This document shows, in pieces, positions 12,761 to 17,144 of a stretch of 17,144 bases of DNA. How positions within the stretch are numbered: position 1 is the first letter of the stretch; every line of letters starts with the position of its first letter. A program made the translations under genes and the position numbers. Source of the DNA: DATFQE01 sp035264445 (GTDB lineage: Bacteria; Actinomycetota; Thermoleophilia; Gaiellales; Gaiellaceae). The notes below the pieces were generated by a model, which saw only the letters and a list, made by a program, of their open reading frames with translations, ran no database searches and was not told the origin of the DNA. The stretch is taken from NCBI GenBank assembly GCA_035264445.1, contig DATFQE010000129.1, positions 1 to 17,144 of the forward strand, written 5' to 3'.

Positions 12761-13486
12761 ATGAGGGTGGCCGTGCTCTCGGACCTCCACGCCAACCCGT
12801 TCGCGCTGGACGCCGTCATTGCGGATCTCCCTCCTGACGTCGACACGGCCGTCTGCCTTGGCGACGTGGCGATCGGGCCGTTTCCCAACGAGGTGGTCTG
12901 GCGCCTGCGCGAGCTCGAGTGCCCCGTAGTGATGGGAAACTGGGACGGCTGGGTCGTGAACGGCATCCCGGCGCTCGGCGGCCGGGTGGGGCCGCGGCTC
13001 TCGGCGCAGGGCGAGTGGTGCAGGACACGACTCGACCGGGAGGATCGCGCGTTCCTACGGACGTTCCAGCCGAGCGTCGAGCTCCGGCTCGACGGGACGC
13101 GCGGACTCTTCTTCCACGGCTCGCCGCGGTCGAACACGGACCTGCTGCTTCCGGATGTGTCGCGGAGCGAGCTCGACGACGCCCTCGCCGGGACCACCGC
13201 CGACCTGTTCGTGGGCGGCCATACCCACCTGCAGATGCTGCGCCGCCGGCCGGACTCGCTGTTCGCGAACGTCGGCAGCGTCGGCCTGCCGTTCTCGGAG
13301 GCGCCCTCCGGGGGCTCGATGCGGGTCTCGCGCTGGGCGGAGTACGCGCTCGCGACGGTCGACGCGCGCGGCCTCACGCTCGAGTTCCGCCGGATTGCGT
13401 ACGACGTCGACGAGATGCTCTCCGCCGCGCGGGCCAGCGGCATGCCGCACGCGGACTGGTGGGCGACCTGCTGGTCGGAAGGCTAA
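12761..13486 (+). CDS. Calcineurin-like metallophosphoesterase
   Basis: A 241-residue cytosolic phosphoesterase of the YfcE/MJ0936-like branch. The motifs occur in order: SDLHANPFAL (Asp8, His10), CLGDVAIGPFPNEV (Asp35), VVMGNWDG (Asn60), LFFHGSPR (His119) and VGGHTHLQML (His154, His156), followed by NVGSVGLPFSEAP, the usual closing loop of this branch. All dimetal ligands are present, so hydrolysis of a phosphodiester or phosphomonoester is expected; the substrate is not predictable. In most relatives the Asn motif reads GNHD/GNCD, and here it is GNWD. The ATG at 12761 begins directly at the first strand. The TAA stop interlocks with the nuoN stop on the other strand (4-bp overlap). Confidence 0.9.
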   Translation: MRVAVLSDLHANPFALDAVIADLPPDVDTAVCLGDVAIGPFPNEVVWRLRELECPVVMGNWDGWVVNGIPALGGRVGPRLSAQGEWCRTRLDREDRAFLRTFQPSVELRLDGTRGLFFHGSPRSNTDLLLPDVSRSELDDALAGTTADLFVGGHTHLQMLRRRPDSLFANVGSVGLPFSEAPSGGSMRVSRWAEYALATVDARGLTLEFRRIAYDVDEMLSAARASGMPHADWWATCWSEG

Positions 13487-14958
13487 AAACTCAGTGACTC
13501 GGCGGCGTTCTGGGCGAGGTCGATCAGCGGCTCGACGAAGATGAACGAGCCGATCGTGACGGCCATTGCAACGAACACGGCGGTCCCGAGCATGAATTCC
13601 CGCGGCGGCGAGCCGCCCGTCGGCGCCAGCTGCATCTCGAGCGGCGAGCGCATGTACAGCGCGCGGATGATCGCGAGGTAGTAGTAGAGCGACACGAGCG
13701 TCGCGACGACGCCCACGATCACGAGCCACGTCCAACCGCGGTCGTACGCCGCCGAGAAGACGTAGAACTTGCCGACGAACCCGCCCGTGGGCGGGAGCCC
13801 CGCGAACGAGAGCATGAAGGCCCACATCGCCACCCCGAGAAGCGGTCGTTCCCAGCCGAGGCCGCCGAGGTTGTCGAGCGTCACCGGCACTCCGAGCTCG
13901 CGCTCGCGCGCGGCCACGACGGCGAAGGCACCGAGCGAGGCCGCCGCGTACGGGATCAGGTAGAAGAGCAGCGCCCGCCCGCCGAGCTCGTTGTTCGCCG
14001 CCACGGCCATCAGCAGGAAGCCGGCGTGCGCGACCGAGGAGTACGCGAGCATGCGCTTCACGTTCCGCTGCACGAGCGCGGCGAGATTCCCCCAGGCCAG
14101 CGAGATGCAGACGATCGCTGCGACCGCGATCGTCCAGAGCTCGCTCTCCTCGGGGAACGCCGTCACGAGGACGCGCATCGTGAGCACCACCGCGACGGTC
14201 TTCGTCGCCGCCGACATGAAGGCGGTCACGGGCGTCGGCGCACCCTCGTAGACGTCGGGCGTCCACTGGTGGAACGGGGCCGCCGAGGCCTTGAAGCCGA
14301 GGCCGGCGATGATCATCGCGAGGCCGGCGACCAGCAGTGGGTCGTCCACCAGGTCCAGCGAGGTCGTGGCCCTCGCGATCTGCTGGAAACCCAGCTCGCC
14401 CGTTGCCCCGAAGACGAGGGCCGACCCGAACAGCAGCACCGCGGACCCGAAGCCGCCGACGATCAGGTACTTCAGGCCGGCCTCGAGCGAGCCGACGACG
14501 TCGAGCTCGATCGCGCAGAGGATGTAGAGCGCAACCGAGAACCACTCCAGAGCGAGGAACAGCGTCATCAGGCTGTTGGCCTGGACGAGGAAGGCCATCC
14601 CTCCGCCGGCGGCGGCGAGGAGCGCGTAGAACTCGGCCGTGTGGGCGCCACGCGACGCGCGTCCGTACGCGATCGCAACCGTGAGCACGCCGACGCCGGC
14701 GACGATCATCTGAGCCAGCGAGCCGAAGCGGTCGCGCACCATCGTGTCGGAGAGGAGCGTCTGCGCCTCCGGGGTCTTCCAGTACAGGAGCGCGGCGGCG
14801 ACGAAAGCTCCCGCGAAGCCGCACGCCGCTGCGAAGGCCGCGGCCGGGGCGCGTAGCCACCGGGGCACGAGCACGGCGACGAGCAGCGCCGCGCCCCCAC
14901 CTGCGAGCAGCGCGAGCGACGGCGAGATCGCGAACCAGTCGACGCTCGGCGTGTTCAT
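13483..14958 (-). CDS. nuoN: NADH-quinone oxidoreductase subunit N
   Basis: A 491-residue multi-spanning membrane protein, one of three antiporter-like proton-pumping subunits of respiratory complex I. The pump signature is intact: LFLALEWFSVALYILCAIE with Glu138 in the fifth helix, GLKYLIVGGFGSAVLLFG, and GFKASAAPFHQWTPDVYEGA (Lys223) followed by PTPVTAFMSAATK (Lys253). Later helices show MLAYSSVAHAGFLLMA and AFMLSFAGLPPTGGFVGKFY, both typical of NuoN. Length is normal. The ATG at 14958 overlaps the nuoM TGA by 4 bp, so translation is coupled. The gene is the last of the nuo operon, and its TAG interlocks with the stop of the convergent phosphoesterase gene, so no separate terminator fits between them. 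Confidence 0.96.
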   Translation of the reverse strand: MNTPSVDWFAISPSLALLAGGGAALLVAVLVPRWLRAPAAAFAAACGFAGAFVAAALLYWKTPEAQTLLSDTMVRDRFGSLAQMIVAGVGVLTVAIAYGRASRGAHTAEFYALLAAAGGGMAFLVQANSLMTLFLALEWFSVALYILCAIELDVVGSLEAGLKYLIVGGFGSAVLLFGSALVFGATGELGFQQIARATTSLDLVDDPLLVAGLAMIIAGLGFKASAAPFHQWTPDVYEGAPTPVTAFMSAATKTVAVVLTMRVLVTAFPEESELWTIAVAAIVCISLAWGNLAALVQRNVKRMLAYSSVAHAGFLLMAVAANNELGGRALLFYLIPYAAASLGAFAVVAARERELGVPVTLDNLGGLGWERPLLGVAMWAFMLSFAGLPPTGGFVGKFYVFSAAYDRGWTWLVIVGVVATLVSLYYYLAIIRALYMRSPLEMQLAPTGGSPPREFMLGTAVFVAMAVTIGSFIFVEPLIDLAQNAAESLSF

Positions 14959-16406
14959 CGCGCGAACTGCTCCTCGACGACCTGCTGCGCGTTGTCACCC
15001 GGGAACGCCCGCTCGCTGATCGCGGCCGGCCAGGCGGAGAGCGCGAGCAAGAGCGCGACGAGCGGGACGATGACCGCGAGCTCCGCGGGCCGCAGGTCCA
15101 GCGCGGCGTCCGGCACCGCGGGCCCGCGATCCTGGTGCAGGACGCCCGAGATCAGCCTCAGCATGTACATCGCCGCCAGGACGATCGCTGCGGCCCCGAC
15201 GACCGCCCAGGCCCAGCCCGCGTTGAAGACCCCCGCCAGGATCAGGAACTCGCCGGCGAACGCCACCGACCCGGGCACGGCGAGGCCGATGATCCCCGTC
15301 GTCATCAGGATCGTCGCCAGCGCCGGTCTCCCCCGCGCCATCCCGCCGAGCAGCGCGAAGTCGCCGGTCGCGCAGCGGCGCTCGACGGAGCCCGCCAGCA
15401 GGAACATCGCGGCCGAGATGAGCCCGTGCGACACCATGTGCAGGACGGCCCCGTCGAAGCCGAGGTCGTTGAACGCGAACAGGCCCATCGTGATCAGTCC
15501 CATCTGCGCGAGGCTCGAGTAGGCGATCACGCCGCGGACGTCGGGAGCCCGGAACGCGAGCACCGAGCCGTAGACGAGCCCGACGGCGGCCAGCACGAGG
15601 ATCGGCACGCGGAAGTCGTGTGCAGGCTCCGGGAACTTCGCGATCGCGATGCGGAGGAAGCCGTAGGCGGCGGCCTTGGAGACGACGCCCGAGAGCAGCG
15701 CCGCCACCTCGGGCGGCGACTCGCGGTACGCGTCGGGGAGCCAGCCGTGCAGCGGGAAGAGCGGCGCCTTGACCGCGAATGCGACGGCGAAGCCGAGGAA
15801 GAGCCAGGGGTCGTCGCTAGTCCCGCTCTGCACGAGGTCGAACGTCCCCTCCTGCAGCCCGAAGACGATGATCGCGGCCAGCATGAACAGCGACCCGCCC
15901 ATCGTGTAGATGACGAACTTGATCGTCGCGCCCAGCCGCCCGGGCCCGCCCCAGGCGCCGATCAGGACGTAGAGCGGGACGAGCATCGCCTCGAAGAAGA
16001 CGTAGAAGAGCAGCAGGTCCTGCGCCGTGAACACGCCTACGATCGCGCCGGTCAGGAAGAGCATCAGGCCGAAATAGCCGCGCGCGCGGTCGCGCCCCGC
16101 CCAGACGCCGTACGCGATCGCCGCGGCCGCCACGACGACGCTGAGGCCGACCAGCCAGAGCGAGAAGCCGTACATGCCGACGTGGTACGAGACGCCGAGG
16201 TCGCCGAACCACTCGTGCTGCTGCTCGAGCTGGAGGCCGTCCGCGAACTCGAAGCGGAACAGCGCGTTGATCCAGAAGCCGACCTCCGCCAGCGAGAAGA
16301 GCAGCGCCAGGGAGCCCGCCAGCTGCCCGGGCAGCGGCAGCAGCCAGACGAGCAGCGCGCCGGCCAGCGGCAGCAGGATCAGGATGGTGGTGAGCCAGTC
16401 CTCCAC
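14955..16406 (-). CDS. nuoM: NADH-quinone oxidoreductase subunit M
   Basis: A 483-residue antiporter-like subunit of complex I in the cytoplasmic membrane. Characteristic pieces are LLLFYVFFEAMLVPLYVLIG (Glu139), IKFVIYTMGGSLFMLAA, FAVKAPLFPLHGWLPDAYRE (Lys213), SPPEVAALLSGVVSKAAAYG (Lys244), RGVIAYSSLAQMGLITMGLF and LHMVSHGLISAAMFLLAGSV. Proton-pathway Glu and Lys residues are all present, so it should be functional. The start is GTG at 16406, directly following the nuoL TAG with no gap; it gives the expected amphipathic first helix. The 3' end overlaps nuoN by 4 bp. Gene order L-M-N is the standard complex I arrangement. Confidence 0.96.
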   Translation of the reverse strand: MEDWLTTILILLPLAGALLVWLLPLPGQLAGSLALLFSLAEVGFWINALFRFEFADGLQLEQQHEWFGDLGVSYHVGMYGFSLWLVGLSVVVAAAAIAYGVWAGRDRARGYFGLMLFLTGAIVGVFTAQDLLLFYVFFEAMLVPLYVLIGAWGGPGRLGATIKFVIYTMGGSLFMLAAIIVFGLQEGTFDLVQSGTSDDPWLFLGFAVAFAVKAPLFPLHGWLPDAYRESPPEVAALLSGVVSKAAAYGFLRIAIAKFPEPAHDFRVPILVLAAVGLVYGSVLAFRAPDVRGVIAYSSLAQMGLITMGLFAFNDLGFDGAVLHMVSHGLISAAMFLLAGSVERRCATGDFALLGGMARGRPALATILMTTGIIGLAVPGSVAFAGEFLILAGVFNAGWAWAVVGAAAIVLAAMYMLRLISGVLHQDRGPAVPDAALDLRPAELAVIVPLVALLLALSAWPAAISERAFPGDNAQQVVEEQFAR

Positions 16407-17144
16407 CTATTGCCTCACGCTCACGAAGACGAGGATGAGAACGGCGACTCCGAAGGCCAGCGCGAGCGCGTAGCTCCGCACGAGCCCGGTCTGCGTGTGG
16501 CTGACGGTCCCGCCGGCGCGACGCGTGCCGCCGGCGACGGCGTCGATCGACCCCTGGATCACGGGCCGCTCGAAGAAGCGCGACCAGCCGCGCGCGGTCG
16601 CGGCAGCCGGCCGGTAGAACGCCAGGTCGTAGGCCTCGTCGAAGTAGAACTTCTTCTCGAAGAGCCGCTGGAGCCACACCATCCGCGGAATCCGGAGCCA
16701 TCGCGTTCCGTAGATCGCCCAGGCAACGCCGATGCCGCAGAGCGCCAGCGCGACGGAGATCGCGCTGACGATGTAGTCCTGCAGCGCGGTCGCCTCTACG
16801 AGCGGTTCCGCCACCGGCCCCAGCCAGTCGAGCGGCAGGTTCCAGAGGCCCGGGATCGCGATCAGCCCGCCCACGGCCGCCAGGACCGCCAGGACCGCGA
16901 CCACCGACGTCATCGAGAACGGCCCCTCGCCGTGGCCATGCGCGTGGACGTGCTCCCGCGCGAAAGGAGACACGTCGCCCTCGAAGACGAGGAAGAACAT
17001 CCGGAACGTGTAGAGCCCGGTCAGGAACACGCCCGCGAGCCCGGCGACGAGCAGCGTCCGCCCGTACCAGCCCTCGGCCAGCGCCGAGCCGAGGATCGAG
17101 TCCTTCGACCAGAAGCCCGAGAGCGGCGGGATCCCGGCCAGGGC
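16407..17144 (-). CDS. nuoL: NADH-quinone oxidoreductase subunit L (C-terminal part)
   Basis: The 245 C-terminal residues of NuoL, with the start beyond the right edge of the window; the frame is open to base 17144. The visible part opens ALAGIPPLSGFWSKDSIL, the conserved loop and Lys of the late pump helices. It continues with FLTGLYTFRMFFLVFEGD, a His-rich loop (EHVHAHGHGEGP), helix segments, FEKKFYFDEAYDLAFYRP, which belongs to the long lateral helix HL region, and a last membrane helix ending VAVLILVFVSVRQ. The lateral helix and final anchor are specific to NuoL and separate it from NuoM and NuoN. The His-rich loop is common in this position and need not mean metal binding. The TAG stop is immediately followed by the nuoM GTG. 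Confidence 0.94.
   Translation of the reverse strand, partial: ALAGIPPLSGFWSKDSILGSALAEGWYGRTLLVAGLAGVFLTGLYTFRMFFLVFEGDVSPFAREHVHAHGHGEGPFSMTSVVAVLAVLAAVGGLIAIPGLWNLPLDWLGPVAEPLVEATALQDYIVSAISVALALCGIGVAWAIYGTRWLRIPRMVWLQRLFEKKFYFDEAYDLAFYRPAAATARGWSRFFERPVIQGSIDAVAGGTRRAGGTVSHTQTGLVRSYALALAFGVAVLILVFVSVRQ

Noticed and set aside
13055..14998. 647-codon open frame on the - strand covering nuoN and part of the phosphoesterase
   Set aside because: Arg-rich translation with no motifs, out of frame with nuoN and antisense to the phosphoesterase, both of which are well supported.
16960..16975. His-rich stretch in NuoL as a novel metal site
   Set aside because: His-rich loops at this position are common in bacterial NuoL proteins and need no special explanation.
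1..17144. tRNA, rRNA, CRISPR array, insertion sequence, prophage or toxin-antitoxin pair
   Set aside because: None was seen on reading both strands: no transposase or integrase motifs, no regularly spaced short repeats outside the propeller gene, and no gap large enough for unannotated RNA genes other than 7487-7633.

Overview
The window is very GC-rich, densely packed bacterial DNA with GTG and CTG starts, 4-bp start/stop overlaps and no tRNA, rRNA, insertion sequence, phage gene or CRISPR array. The gene families point to a high-GC actinobacterium, most likely of the class Thermoleophilia (Gaiella/Solirubrobacter-like). These include a SARP-type regulator fused to a propeller and a solute-binding protein, DUF1059, cupin-TPR proteins, an Mrp without the usual CxxC, and a nuoL-M-N tail. 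The class assignment is inference from gene content, not from a marker gene.

Layout. (1) 1-327 (+): the 3' end of a DUF72 gene, overlapping tail to tail with (2) 298-3630 (-), a 1110-residue protein combining a winged helix, a BTAD domain, one membrane helix, a beta-propeller of exact 40-residue repeats and a family-5 solute-binding domain. It begins upstream of the first ATG/GTG, at a CTG with a strong ribosome binding site. (3) 3704-4884 (+): divergent pair of a DUF1059 protein and a secreted PD40 propeller protein. The gap between regulator and pair holds two exact CGCTAGC heptamers 11 bp apart, the geometry of SARP boxes. (4) 4938-7486 (+): Mrp-type Fe-S carrier ATPase, HAD-IB phosphatase and a shortened malate/lactate dehydrogenase-2 homologue, tightly spaced. 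(5) 7487-7633: a non-coding gap between convergent operons with three consecutive inverted repeats. (6) 12316 down to 7634 (-): membrane-bound class III nucleotide cyclase, UPF0173 metallo-beta-lactamase-fold hydrolase, a 93-residue unknown, a DUF1028 protein and two tandemly duplicated cupin-TPR proteins. (7) 12373-13486 (+): small membrane protein and a metallophosphoesterase, divergent from the cyclase across an 8-bp inverted repeat. (8) 17144 down to 13483 (-): end of nuoL, then nuoM and nuoN, the antiporter-like proton-pumping subunits of respiratory complex I.

How the parts may work together. The complex I genes are ordinary core metabolism. The most unusual part is region 2-3. The regulator has the topology of a CadC/ToxR-like one-component receptor: DNA-binding domain inside, substrate-binding domain outside. 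A SARP-like direct repeat sits beside it, in front of a divergent operon for a small zinc-ribbon-like protein and an exported propeller. No ABC permease or ATPase genes accompany the solute-binding domain here, which favours sensing over transport. In region 6 a membrane cyclase heads a compact operon of poorly characterised enzymes and binding proteins. Several transcription units start with a TANNNT hexamer 7-9 nt before the start codon, suggesting leaderless or near-leaderless transcripts.
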